Positions 30,143 through 41,975 of a stretch of DNA of 64,000 nt are shown piece after piece. The translations under genes were made by a program, and so were the position numbers. This DNA comes from Buddleja alternifolia (taxonomy: Eukaryota; Streptophyta; Magnoliopsida; Lamiales; Scrophulariaceae). The notes beneath the pieces were generated by a model. The model had not been told where the DNA came from and made no database searches. It saw nothing but the letters and a program-made list of their open reading frames with translations. The DNA is taken from assembly GCA_019426215.1 (NCBI GenBank), contig CM033399.1, forward strand, positions 32,807,022 through 32,871,021. The letters run 5' to 3'. Position 1 is the first letter of the stretch, and the number at the start of each line of letters is the position of its first letter.

Positions 30143-33100
30143 ATGGCTTCAGTCAAACACGAAATCGAGAAGCTTGATCGCAAAACCCGTTTTCCGTTAT
30201 GGAAGGCGAGGATGATGGCGAGGATGATGGCGATTCTGACACAGATGGATTTAGAGGAAGCTCTATTGGGAAAAGATAAGATGTCCGCAGATCTGAAGGA
30301 TGAACAGAAAAGGAAGATGAATAGGAAAGCTGTCTCGCAGATTCAGTTGCATCTGTCAAACGAAATTCTACAGGATGTACTGAACGAAGATGACGCTGCC
30401 TGTCTATGGAGTCGATTGGAGGAGATCTGTATGAAAAAGAATCTCACAAATAAACTGCGTTTGAAGCAGCAGTTATTCGCCTGCAAGTTAAACGAGGGGA
30501 CATCGGTACAGGCTCATATCAATATGTTTAAGACGATCGTCACAGATCTGGAAAACCTTGAGGTGAAGTATGATGATGAGGATCTGGCTTTGTTTTTGCT
30601 GTGTTCGTTACCCTCAGTTTATTCCAATTTTCGGGATACAATTCTATATGGTAGAGATACCATTAAGTTGAAGGATGTTCAAGAAGCCTTGTTGAGCAAG
30701 TACTCCATTGATGGCGAAATCACATCAACTATATCCGAAAATCAGAGTGAGGGGTTGTTTGTTAGGGGTAAGCCGAAGGATAAGACTACCCAAGACAACA
30801 AGCAGAGGTTTCGTTCAAAATCAAAAGGAAACCTTTACTGTCGTTACTGTAAGAAGACCAATCATGTGAAAGCTAATTGCTGGAAGCTTAAAAAGAAATT
30901 GGAAAACCAGCAGAAAAATAAGCTCGGAGAAGCTAATGCTAATACTGTAGAGGAAGATAGTGATGGAGGTGTTCTTTTGGTCAGTTCTGATGGTCCAAAA
31001 TCAGATGGAGATTGGATTATGGATTCGGCTTGTTCTTTTCATATGTGCCCAAATAGGGATTGGTTCTCTACATACGAACCTGTTAATGGAGTTGTTCTCA
31101 TGGGTAATGATGCAGCTTGCAAAGTTGCTGGAAAAGGAGCAGTTAGGATTAAAATGCATGATGGTGTAATCAGGACTTTATCAGATGTGAGACACGTTCC
31201 GGATTTAAAGAAAAATCTTATATCCATGGGCACTCTCTATGCTCTTGTATATAAGTATACTGGCTCAGACGGTGTTTTAAAGGTTTCGAGAGGGGCTCTT
31301 GTCGTCATGAAAGGACAGAGACTTGGTGGCAGTTTATATGTTCTGCAGGGAACTACTGTTTCAGGTGGAGCTGCAGTTTCTACAACCTCTATCTCTGATT
31401 CTGAGGTGACGAAACTATGGCATATGCGTTTAGGTCATATGAGTGAGCGTTGACTCACGATTTTGAGCAAGCGAGGCTTGCTTTGTGGACAGAGAACTAG
31501 CAATGTGGATTTTTGTGAGCACTGTATTTTTGGGAAGCATAAGCGAACCAGTTTTGGTAAAGGTGTTCATCGAACCAAAGGAACATTGGATTATATCCAT
31601 TCTGATCTTTGGGGTCCATCACGAGTTGCATCTAAAGCAGGTGCTAGGTACATGCTGATTTTCGTTGATGATTATTCGAGGAAAGTTTGGACCTTCTTTC
31701 TGAAGCAGAAAAGTGATGTCTTTGACACTTTCAAGCAGTGGAAGACTATGATTGAGAAGCAAACGGGAAAATAGATTAAGCGTCTTCGCACTGACAATGG
31801 ATTGGAATTTAGTAATACTGAATTTGAGAACTTCTGCAAGAAAGAAGGAATTGTGAGGCATCATACAGTTGTTGCAACACCTCAGCAGAATGGCGTAGCA
31901 GAACGTCTGAACAGAACATTGATAGAGAAAGCTCGTTGTATGATCTCTAATTCAGGATTATCTAGAGATTTTTGGGCAGAAGCAGTTTCCACAGCATGTT
32001 TCCTGGTGAATCGTTCTCCATCTACATCCATTGAGCTTAAAACTCCTGAAGAGGTATGGTCTGGAAATTCACCTGACTATTCTAATATTAAAATATTTGG
32101 TTGTCCTGCATATGTACATGTGAATGAGGGAAAACTAGAACCTAGGTCTAAAAAGTGCATATTTCTTGGTTACACTTCGGGTGTTAAAGGATTTAGGGTC
32201 TGGTGTCCTAAAACATGTAGAATAATTACGAGCAGAAATGTTATTTTTGATGAGTCTGCCTTGATAAGTCCGGGAAAGGACAATGTAGTTGATAATGATG
32301 CAGGTTCTGAAGAATCACCTGAGAAGGTGGAGCTGGAGGTTCCAATTACACCTCCCTTGCAGCAGATTTCCACTCAAGAAACTCATTCTATTGCGAAAGA
32401 TAGACCGAGGAGGCAAATTAGGCTACCACAAAGATATGCTGATGCAGATTTTGTAGCATATGCATTGACTATTGCTAAGGAAATGGAATCTGATGAACCT
32501 GTCTCATATTCTGATGTTATTTCTTGTGGTAAATCGTCCGAGTGGAGTGGAGCTATGACAGAGGAGATAGAATCTCTTCATAAAAATCAGACTTGGGAGT
32601 TAGTGAGGCCTCCTACGGATCAGAAAATTGTAGGCTACAAGTGGGTGTTTAAAAAGAAGCAAGGAACTCCAGGTGTTGAGGATTTAAGGTACAAAGCAAG
32701 ACTTGTAGCTAAGGGGTACACACAGAGGTATGGAGTTGATTTTAATTAAGTATTTTCCCCTGTTGTTAAACATAGTTCCATACGTCTGTTACTTGCTGTT
32801 GTTGCTTGGTTTAACTTGGAACTCGAGCAGTTAGATGTAAAAACAGCTTTCTTGCATGGTCAACTTGAGGAGACCATCTTCATGGCTCAACCAGAGGGAT
32901 TTTTAGTTGAGGGGAAAGAAGATCATGTATGTCTATTGAAAAAGTCTCTCTATGGGTTGAAGCAATCTCTAAGACAGTGGTACAAGCGGTTTGATGCTTT
33001 CATGGTAGATATTGGTTATAGCAGGACTGATTTTGATGCTTGTGTCTACTTTAGAAGATTACCAGATAATTCTTTTATTTATTTACTCCTTTATGTGGAC

Positions 33101-34072
33101 GATATGCTCATTGCTGCAATGAGCATGATTGAGATTAATAAGTTGAAGACTCGATTGAGTGGGGAGTTTGAGATGAAGAATCTGGGAGCTGCTAGGAAGA
33201 TTTTAGGTATGGAGATTCGACGTGATCGAAAGGCTGGAAAGTTATTTTTATCTCAAAAATCATACCTTGAGAAAGTTGTTGAAAAATTTGGGATGCAATA
33301 TGCAAAGCCGGTTAGTGTTCCACTTGCACCACATTTTAAATTATCAGCCTTATTATCACCTCAGTCTGAAGAGGAAGTGCAACGGATGTCTAGGGTTCCC
33401 TATTCTAGTGCAGTTGGGAGCATGATGTATGCCATGGTGTGCACTAGACCAGACATTGCACAAGCTGTTAGTGTGGTGAGTCGTTACATGGGAAATCCGG
33501 GAGAAGAACATTGGCAAGCAGTTAAATGAATTTTGAGGTACTTGAAAGGTACTACAAATTTAGGACTTGTGTTTGATAGTTCTGAGGATTTTTTTCGAGG
33601 TGGAGTTATTGGCTATGTAGATTCTGATTATGCTGGAGATTTGGATAAAAGACGTTCTATCAGTGGATATATATTTACTCTATTTGGAGGTGTTATCCGT
33701 TGGAAGGCAGTTCTTCAACCTACTGTTGCATTATCTACCACAGAGGCAGAGTATATGGCAGTCACAGAGGCAGTCAAAGAAGCTTTATGGTTGAAAGGTT
33801 TAGCTGTGAGTTTGGGTCTCGAGGAGGAGGTTCCTACTGTATTCTGTGATAGTCAAAGTGTCATTCACTTGACACAGAATCAGATGTTCCACGAGAGGAC
33901 CAAACATATTGATATAAGGTATCACTTCGTTCGAGAGTATATATCAAATGGAGAGATTGTGATTACTAAAGTTGGTACTAAAGACAATCCTGCTGATATG
34001 ATGACCAAGCCAGTGCCAGTGCACAAGTTCGAGCATTGCTTAGACTTGGTCAAAATTGGTGTTTTTGATTAA
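30143..34072 (+). pseudogene. Copia-B gag-pol polyprotein, 1309 codons with four stops
   Basis: One frame from MASVKHEIEKLDRKTRFPLW to the TAA at 34070-34072. Gag has a zinc knuckle CRYCKKTNHVKANC (residue about 232). Protease motif WIMDSACSFHM is near residue 290. Integrase has a zinc site (HMRLGH and [10 protein letters not shown]) and the core [29 protein letters not shown]. Reverse transcriptase has LVAKGYTQRYGVDF and YVDDMLIAA (near residue 983), and RNase H ends with [14 protein letters not shown]. Stops: TGA 31451-31453, TAG 31772-31774, TAA 32747-32749 and TGA 33527-33529. Each is one base from a plausible sense codon (GGA, CAG, GAA, TGG). No frameshift was found. Confidence 0.95.
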
Positions 34073-34161
34073 TTGCCCTTGAGGGGCTTGGAGAGGTTTG
34101 AGTTTTAATTTTGCTATTTGAGGTCGTTTTATTACTTGGACTTTAATCCAAGGTGGAGAAT

Positions 34162-34399
34162 TGTTGTGATATGTCTTAAAGTCCCAGACCCAAATTATGC
34201 AGCAAGCCCATTATCAAAAGGGCCAGTTCTGAAGAGGGCGAAGGTTTTAGTTCAGCACTTTTGACATTCATTGTAATTTGTACCTCTTTCATCAATAGTA
34301 AAATACTCTCTCCTCTCCCATGGATGTAGGCAATTGCCGAACCACGTAAATTCTTGTGTCTTTAATCTTTATGCTCTTATTTCGTGAATTGTCGTAACA
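34162..34399 (+). repeat. Copia-B 3' LTR, 238 bp
   Basis: Same length as the 5' LTR. The purine-rich AAGGTGGAGAAT stands directly before it as polypurine tract, and AAGGT follows it. Confidence 0.95.
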
Positions 34400-34404
34400 A
34401 AGGT

Positions 34405-35739
34405 TTTACACAAATAGGAGGTATTGACTACTTTGACACATATGCTCCTGTTGCTAGAATTTCAACTATTAGAGTATTAATTGCATTAGCTTCTATTCTT
34501 AATTTTGTTATACATCAAATGGATGTTAAAACGGCATTTTTAAATGGTGAATTAGAAGAGGAAATTTATATGGAGCAACCTAAAGGGTTTGTTATGCCTG
34601 GACATGAACAAAAAGTATGTAAACTAATTAAGTCTTTATATGGCTTAAAGCAAGCTCCTAAACAATGGCATGAAAAATTTGATAAAGTAATTGTCTCTAA
34701 TGGATTTATAATACACGAATCTGATGAATGTGTTTATAGCAAATTTCATGGTAGTAGAGGTGTTATTATTTGTTTATATGTTGATGATATGTTAATTTTT
34801 GGTACTGATTTAGAATCCGTTGAGCATACTAAGCAATTTTTGTCTTCTAATTTTGATATGAAAGATATGGGTATTGCTGATGTGATTCTTGGTATTAAGA
34901 TCATTAGAGATAATGATGGCTTAACTCTTTCTCAATCTCATTATATTGAAAAAGTGCTAAAGAAATTTAATCAATACCATTGTAATCCCGTTAATACTCT
35001 TTTTGATTCTAGTATTAAATTGGTAAAAAATACCGGTAGGGCTATAAATCAACTTGAATATGCTAGAGTTATTGGTTGTCTCATGTATTCTATGACTAGT
35101 ACTAGACCAGACATTGCTTTTGATGTTGGTAAGTTAAGTAGATACATGAGTAACCCGAGTCTTGAACATTGGAATGCTATTAATAGGATTTTAAAACATT
35201 TAAAGAAAACTATGAACTTTGGAATTTGTTTCAAAGGATATCCTTCGGTTTTGGAAGGATTTACTGATGCCAGTTGGATAACTGAGTGGGAAGATCATAC
35301 GTCCACTAGTGGATGGATCTTCACTCTTGGTGGGGGAGCTATTTCATGGAGCTCCAAGAAGCAAACATGTATAACTGATTCAACCATGGCGGCTGAATTC
35401 GTTGCACTTGCTTCAAGTAGTAAAGAGGCAGAATGGCTAAGGAATTTGTTAATTGAAATTCCGGTATGGCCAAAGCCGATGCCACCAATATCAATTCACT
35501 GTGACAGTGACGCCACACTGTCAAGGGCCTATAGTAAGGTATACAATGGAAAGTCCAGACATATTGGACTAAGACATAGCTATGTGAGACAATTACTCAC
35601 CGATGGAGTAATTACAATTGATTTTGTACGATCTTGTGAAAATTTAGCGAATCCTTTGACGAAAGGATTGACGAGGGACATAGTACAAAAGACTGCCAAA
35701 GATATGGGACTTAAGCCCATATTTTTGGACCACCAATGA
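34405..35739 (+). pseudogene. Copia-A gag-pol, second part (reverse transcriptase and RNase H)
   Basis: Continues the frame broken at 29839: FTQIGGIDYFDTYAPVARIS, then QMDVKTAFLNGELEEEIYME, SLYGLKQAPKQW and the active-site box LYVDDMLIFG (near 34777). RNase H follows: GFTDASW, TSGWIFTLGGGAISWSSKK, AAEFVALASSSKEAEWL, SRHIGLRHSYVRQLL. It ends normally at a TAA-class stop at 35737-35739. This part has no stop or shift, unlike the first. The apparent start before 34405 is Copia-B LTR sequence and has no meaning. Bases 35740-36263 are the non-coding 3' part of Copia-A. Confidence 0.92.
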
Positions 35740-36263
35740 TCGAAACTCAACTCCATCTCAAAATGTGAGAATCGGAGTTCAATGAGCAAAGTACATCATA
35801 TGAGGTGGTTGAAGCACTAATACTATTATTCATCCCGAGGAAAATAGTGCTTGTACCTGTAATGTTAAAGGAAGGTTGAGTTTTGTACTCTTAATAGATT
35901 TATAACACATGTGTGTTTAAGTGTTTTTGTTATGGGGCACTTTTGTTAAATCTACCTATGTGAGTGTCGAAGGTGGTGCCGCCTTCTATGCGCTAAGGGA
36001 TTAACTCTAGAGCACTCATGAAACGAGATATAGACACAAGGCCAATCCACGTGTCGGCTTTTTGAATACTCAAAAATAATGGATATATGTGTGTGTTAGT
36101 GTTTCCGGTTTTTCATCTAGGAAGTTGGTTCAAAGACAAGTCTACCATTCTTTCTTGATTAACTTTGAAATACTTTCACTAAATAGTGGTTCAAGTCGTG
36201 AGACACCATTATCGATGCACATATTCCAAGCTTATCTATTTAATTTTGAAAATGGTGGAGGAT

Positions 36264-36892
36264 TGTTAAATAATTTTCAAATTAAATTAATATGATTAAT
36301 GATTTAATAATTATTTATTTTAAGTTCAACGGTTGTGACTTTTCAGAGAATTTTTTCATTTGAATTAAAATATGAACATTAGTTAGTCTGAAAAGTTTTA
36401 GTCAAAACTTGTGTCTCTTTGTTCAAACTCCATGAGATGTGAGTTCTATTATAAATAGAAGTTTGATGTTAGTGGAAAAGATATATCTTTTTACATATCT
36501 TGCTTTCATACGAAAAGGGCAAAAGGCAGAAGAAACAAAAACTCCATCATTTTTCATACTCACATATATTTACTTACACAAAGCAGAGAACAAAATCAGT
36601 CATTTAATTTCTTATTTTGAGCCTCTGTTTCTCTTCCTTTTCGTTGTCAGACACATATATTTACAAATATATTAAACAGCCTTTTGAGTATTCGGATTTA
36701 TCTTCGAAAGTGCAATTCGCAGATAAACAATAGTTTTTGTAACTGGGCTCCATTGTATCCTGGGACAAATTCGCTATATCTCATTTGCACTCGGTAGGAG
36801 GCGAATATTGTCTTGAGGAGAGCGTATATTTCGCGCGACTTGGAGGTTATACAAAATCATTCGTTCAAGTTGTTCATCCAAATTTTCTAACA
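36264..36892 (+). repeat. Copia-A 3' LTR, 629 bp
   Basis: Same ends as the 5' LTR (TGTTAAAT..TCTAACA), followed by CTTCA. The internal AT microsatellite is shorter than in the 5' LTR. Confidence 0.95.
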
Positions 36893-36897
36893 CTTCA

Positions 36898-37993
36898 ACG
36901 GTCTCTTTAGGTAACTCTAATTTATTTAGATTAATTGTTATTTAATAGATGCTTACTATCGTTGTTCTTTCGGGTATAACTAGATACACTTGCTTTTGCT
37001 AGCTTTTCAATTTTCATGAGGTCTTTACTGCTAGACTCTAGATGTTAGCATTAATTGAGTTCCCTTTGAAATGCTACTGGTTGATTCTACACAAAGATCC
37101 TATAATTAAACCTTTAATTATTCACTCTTGTGAACCCTGGTGAGTAAATGTTGTTGCACATTTTGATTTGTGGTAGTTTATTCATTATTGTGGTTGCATT
37201 TGAACAATTGATTCTTAAGTCATGGATTAATTCCATAAGGTATTGGTATAGTTGCAATGGACTATTGGCCGTGTAATTTTTGTTCGAAAAAAGAGAAGCA
37301 AACACGTTTTGGGCGTCTAGTCTGACCAAAATAAAACCAAACTTAGCCTATAATTTTGAGGTAGTGTATGCGTTTACCAGGCAAACCGTTTATCCAAATA
37401 AAAGTCGGTTTAGAGTTTTTGGACTAGTCGCGAATTGAATATCAATCACGAATATCCTCTTGCATAGATGTAGGGGGTTAGTCTCACTTGAAGAGTGGGT
37501 CGATCTATAACTTAATAAAGCCCATTTAGGATAAGTTTGACCCAGCAAATGGGAAATTGATTCTAAACTTCAATAATTTTATAAAACAGTTGATTCTACA
37601 ATTTATGTAATGAAATTTTGTAAAAATAGTTTTGAAAAAATTGTGTACCTATAATATTTGTCACAACAATGCTTTAATAGATACCTATAATATTGTTATT
37701 ATTAATTTTTGGTTACTTAAAATATTAGGTTGGATGAAACTTGTATTGACTATCAGACGAAGGAATCAAATTCATATTGGCACCGATGGCAGTCGATATG
37801 GTTAGGGTATGGCGGAGCTTATCTCCCCATATCTTAGGATTTAGGAATTATAAAAACTTAACAGAAAATTATAAAATCTAAAAATTAGTAGAAGAAATCA
37901 TTTTACCTTATCTAAATTTATTTTGTTTCTTATTGAATGTTTCTTTTTCAAAGTTGTATATAATGTTTTGGCAACATGATAATCCACAAATTA
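36898..37993 (+). repeat. 3' flank of F-box copy 2, duplicated at 41965-43066
   Basis: Nearly collinear with 41965-43066 for about 1.1 kb, with small indels ('agaatcaagttt' and 'ttaa' only in the second copy). It includes the 'ggtagtttattcattattgtggttgc' stretch and the SINE-like 'gatgaaacttgtattgac'. The match ends at 'aatccacaaattaca'; beyond it this copy joins MSL10-derived sequence and the other does not. It is non-coding. Confidence 0.9.
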
Positions 37994-38337
37994 CACTCAC
38001 AACGCCACTGGCTAGTTTGTGAAGCTGTTGAACTGCTGTCTTCGTGTCGTTTAAAGAATGTGCTAGAGATTTTCGTTCGTGATAAGCACGTACCTGATCA
38101 AGCGATGTTTACAAAAAGGTGTCGAATTATGAAAATATTTATGACTTTTTAAAAGTTTTGATCTATTTTGTTGTGTTTTACTTGAGAATTAATGAGATAG
38201 TATGAAGACTGACCACCCAATTTCTGAAGGCAGATATAGTGATCTTGCCAGTTTCTAAGGCACCTTCGATGAGTGGGAAAATAGTATGAATCTCAACTCT
38301 CTTCAATAATCTCATTAGATCTTCCTCTTCAATGTAC
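37994..38337 (-). pseudogene. MSL10 gene fragment: exon 2 and start of exon 3
   Basis: A copy of 46365-46714 of the MSL10-like gene. Exon 2 is at 38337-38214, 124 nt as in the parent, still open (around YIEEEDLMRLLKRVEIHTIF and FRNWV) and with both splice sites kept. Exon 3 starts at 38093 and is cut at about 37994 after roughly 33 codons (VRAYHERKSLAHS..). Everything beyond is missing, so it cannot make a channel. Exon 1 is not present on the other side, although intron 1 sequence continues to 41393. Confidence 0.9.
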
Positions 38338-38361
38338 CTTCACCAAGTAAAGAGAATTTTA

Positions 38362-38776
38362 GGCTCTGTATGGTTAGGTTTTTGGAGTAGAATTTCATTT
38401 TCTGGATCATCAGAAATGAAAATGCACACTCCAAGGTTTAAATCCTACTACACATTCCCTTATATTACTACTCATTATTTTATCAATTCAATCACTTAAT
38501 TCTCTCTCTTCATTAATTACATAATTCAACTATCCAACACATTATCTTTCTTACTTTATCGTAAATAAAATATTATTCTAATTTTTTCTCCTATCATCAT
38601 TATATATATAACTAATTCAATAAACTTTATATCACTTTTACACAATTTCCAAATATTTCTCAAAAACATATCCAAACAAACAAACAAAAAATTAATATTT
38701 TCACACTAATTTCTATAATATACATTCTCCAATAAAATCTCAAAATTCATTTTCGAAAACACAACCATTCGGAGCA
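38362..38776. mobile_element. Tourist-like (PIF/Harbinger) MITE, 415 bp
   Basis: Ends GGCTCTGTATGG and, reverse-complemented, TGCTCCGAATGG, with TTA at 38359-38361 and 38777-38779. The parent sequence at 46731-46745 reads 'gagaattttagtgg' without it, an empty site. It is AT-rich and non-coding. Confidence 0.88.
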
Positions 38777-39268
38777 TTAGGGTTTTTTTTTTTTTTGTAA
38801 TAGATTATTTATATTTTTATTTGTTATGGTTTCATACGTAATTATCTTGAATATATTAACCAAATCATTATTTTCTGGTAATACTGAGTTCCATGCTAAA
38901 TGTACAAGGTTTACAAATATCAAACCAAAAATTCATAACTCAAGAAACATATATACTCTTATCGCATTTAAATGCGGTAACACAGAAATTCTAGCCCCCT
39001 GTTGATTTTGACCACACGAATGTCAGCAACAAGATACGAACTATTGCACTGGTCTTATGTTTGATTTAGGTGCGATCAAACTTGATTCGGTCCAGAATTT
39101 TCCAATCTAACCTATGAATGGTTAAGTGAATAAGCATATAAAGATGTGATGTAATTATGAAACCTAAGCTCCCATATCTAAAAGATCCCATCAAACTTCA
39201 GTGAGTGTGCACCAAGTTGTAGTATGTGGAAATGAGTATATGTAGCACCATCTATGATCTAGTGTGAC

Positions 39269-39776
39269 CAGGGGCGGATTTAGTGTACATCCAGGGGACA
39301 GTGCCCCCACTGAAATATATATATTTTTTTAATATACACATATTTTTCAATTTTAATTTATAAATTGCATTAATGCTCCCACTCAAATTATTAAATGTCC
39401 CCCCTCAATTTTAAAATAATTAAATGCCCCCCTTCAATTTTGAAAAGTCATTTTTTTACCTTACAATTTTTTTATATTTGAATTCCGCCCCCTCAAGATC
39501 GAAAAATATCACGTTTTCTCCTTTTACTTTGAGTTCGCCCCCCCTAAAACCCAAAATCCTGACTATAATAAAAGAGGTATAAGAGTATAAATTATGTCAA
39601 AAGTTATAACTGAACCTAATTACTTATTATATTTTTTCCCATAAATATAGTGTACCGTACCGCGGGCCGGGGGGGCCCCCCCTTAACATATTATATAAGT
39701 ATATCACAACAACCTCGCCCCCCTTGGTAAAATTTCTGGTGCCCCCAACTGAAAATATATTCTAGATCCGCCATTG
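39269..39776. mobile_element. Non-autonomous hAT element, 508 bp
   Basis: Ends CAGGGGCGGATTTAG and, reverse-complemented, CAATGGCGGATCTAG. The 8-bp duplication AGTGTGAC lies at 39261-39268 and 39777-39784. The parent copy near 47211-47222 has one 'ggtgtgac', the empty site. The interior repeats 'cccccctcaattttaaaa'-like words and holds a GC palindrome near 39661-39683 (GGGCCGGGGGGGCCCCCCC). There is no reading frame. Confidence 0.93.
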
Positions 39777-41393
39777 AGTGTGACATCCCCCACTATCACT
39801 GGTTGCTGCTAAATTGTATTGTTGTGCTTTGTACAAACAGTGAATGATCTAATGGTGGGATAACTTAACAGAAACAAGGGCCACCATGAAGACTATGAGA
39901 AACTATAGGTTTCGTATGAGTTATTCTTAGTGATTCTCGAGACCCGAGATATCAACCTCATTAAGTCCTCTTCACTTAATGCGTTCATATATGTAGTGTG
40001 TACATTGAGGGGTGTTATCTCAAAAAACTACCTTACATAGAGATGAAATTTTTAGGCAATAGAAAATCTCGGGAATGGCCAAGTACGACTCTGAGGTGTA
40101 CGATGAGTACTATAGGTTGTCTGGTGATATTATTTCTACCTCAAAGTCAGAGAGAAAGCAATTTGTATGAAAAATTCTTCAGTAGATTTGGTGTTGAATA
40201 TCAAAGAATTTCGATTATGTCATGTCAATAATGTTTGCACAATTTGGACATTTTGGTGTACTTGAGTGGATATAAAAAAATTTCAAATAATATAGTGGTA
40301 TGAAAATTGACAACCTTAATGGCCAATTGAAAAATGAGAAGTGACAATGAATTCCAATGTCGGAGAATTTCTGTGGTCCTTATGAATTCATTCAGGTAAG
40401 ACCTCTGGTACGCGGTCCACCTAGGACTACAAACATATGAGATGACTATACGTTGGCTTGGTTGTATAGAGTCAATCCATTTATAATTCTATGATTGAGG
40501 GTTTTTTTTTTTTTTCCTTTGGAAAGTCAATTTCAGTAATAAAAAAAGAATACAAAATAAGTGCACAGGTAGAAACCCTTGTCACACCCAAATAGTCTAT
40601 ACCTCGACTAGCCTTAAACTATGATGGGGATTGCGTGATGAAAATCGCACATTTTACTGTGATTTAATAGAGAAAAGTTAATTGATCTATTGGATCCCAT
40701 TAAAATTCTCAAGCTTTCCCACTATAAAAAATATTTGTAGCTAGGGATAGGACAATTTGATCAGTTTGAGCTAGTAGGTCGGATTAAATAGACATGTGCA
40801 TACCTTATGGAAAGAAAAGGTTGAGGAGACAATAATTAAGCTTTCAGAAATTGGAATTGGTATATGGTCACACTCTCATAAAAGCAATGTCAAAGAGCAT
40901 CCTAGAGGGCTAAAACAAACGATTTAATTAAGGGATACCAAAATCCCAAGTTGGTACGTCTCAACGATGAATATAACACCAATGCATGTTTCTTTCTTGA
41001 ATGACATGCTAACTAGAATCATAAATATCCAATAAATCATGTTAACCCTAATTAAAGAACATGCTCGCTTCATATTACCCGATATCTTTTATTCTAAAAT
41101 AATGTGGCATCTTGTTTTTCATAATATATTGCACACCAAATGAAAGTCTATATATATGATCTTTATATATTTAAAAATATTTTGTTTGCATACATGAAAC
41201 AGAATAAGAGATAGCAACAAAGTTGTGCAATAGGAACAATATAATATTATTTCTCATCTTCTGTTACAAAACGGTGATTAATTCTTCTTGTATTTTCTTA
41301 AATATAAAGCTGGCCTGAAGTATATACAGTTGCGTGTCAGAGTTATATAGAAGATATACAAGTTGAATACAATTTTAGAGTAGATTAATTTAA

Positions 41394-41529
41394 AATTAAA
41401 GAGACTTTATGTTTTAATTGTTTCCCGATCTTATAGTGAAAATGGTAAAAATATAACAATAAAATTGGGTGTACTAAAAATGGTATAATTTGATTGAACG
41501 TTGTTACATGTTTTATTTGTGTTTATTTG
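41394..41529. other. Junction segment
   Basis: Short AT-rich segment between the MSL10 duplicate and F-box copy 3. No match to another part of the window was noticed. Confidence 0.4.
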
Positions 41530-41975
41530 GGAGGACGAAATTAGTTTTGTTGAACAATCGTCTCTGTATTATTATCAAATCTGTTCCATCTCATATGACG
41601 ATGTGGACAATGAATGAGTATGGAGTCGACTCATCATGGACTAAACATGTTATATTGCAAAATTGGTTTTCTTCTCCTTTGTGGTTTGAAGAGCTTTTCC
41701 CGGTTGCAATTTTACAAAATGGAACCTTAATTCTCAAACATTCAGGGAGTAACTGCCTTATCTTTTGTGATCCCAACAAAAAGAAAACTGCTAATATTCA
41801 GGTAACTCATGTCAAGGTGGAAAGATTTACTTCAATAACCATCAAAGATTATGTTCCAGGCTTTTCTTCACTCAAGGAGCTTATAATGGGGGGAGAAGGT
41901 AGCTCGGTGAATGCCGGGTCAAAGTATTGCCTAATCACTTGTTTTCTCAGGAGCTTCAACAGTCTCTGGAGGTAA
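41530..41975 (+). pseudogene. F-box protein (copy 3), C-terminal fragment
   Basis: Begins within the associated domain (GRTKLVLLNNRLCIIIKSVP) and reads without a break through WTMNEYGVDSSWTKHVILQ, FEELFPVAILQNGTLILKHS and FCDPNKKKTANIQ to SSLKELIMGGEGSSVNAGSK, then ends at 41973-41975. It does not have the one-base loss of copy 2 near 26409. The F-box and the first half of the protein are missing; homology starts abruptly at 'gaggacgaaatta'. An upstream ATG at 41490 belongs to unrelated sequence. It could be transcribed, but it lacks the domain that binds the SCF complex. Confidence 0.85.

Larger units (their letters stand above)
29840..34399 (+). mobile_element. Copia-B: young Ty1/copia element nested in Copia-A
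   Basis: LTRs of 238 bp (29840-30077 and 34162-34399) lie between perfect AAGGT duplications (29835-29839 and 34400-34404). Three differences between the LTRs (about 1.3 percent) point to a recent insertion. Gag-pol is one reading frame with four stops and no shift, so this copy is inactive. Its LTR end (TTGCCGAACCACGTAAATTC) resembles the sequence around the Copia-C insertion site. Confidence 0.97.
26623..36892 (+). mobile_element. Copia-A: Ty1/copia retrotransposon, interrupted by Copia-B
   Basis: LTRs lie at 26623-27246 and 36264-36892, with the perfect 5-bp duplication CTTCA at 26618-26622 and 36893-36897. Without Copia-B (4560 bp) and the 5-bp duplicate it is about 5.7 kb. Gene order is gag, protease, integrase, reverse transcriptase, RNase H. 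No initiator-tRNA-Met primer site (TGGTATCAGAG) is seen after the 5' LTR; the sequence there is ATCTCAAGACAATACC. The purine-rich GAAAATGGTGGAGGAT precedes the 3' LTR. The target was the 3' flank of F-box copy 2; copy 3 has the same site empty (near 41955-41965). Confidence 0.95.
37994..41393 (-). repeat. Displaced duplicate of the MSL10 exon 3/exon 2/intron 1 region
   Basis: Collinear with about 46365-49411: matches include 'tttcatacgtaattatcttgaatatattaacca', the 'cccactatcactggttgctgc' stretch, 'agaagtgacaatgaattccaatg' and the end 'tacaattttagagtagattaattt'. After copying, each side received its own insertions: a MITE (38362) and a hAT element (39269) here, and a MITE (48232) and a small repeat (about 48036) in the gene. 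The duplicate has no coding content beyond the two exon pieces. Confidence 0.9.

Noticed and set aside
35740..36263. Extra gene (envelope-like) between Copia-A RNase H and the 3' LTR
   Set aside because: No frame of useful length; it is ordinary non-coding 3' sequence.
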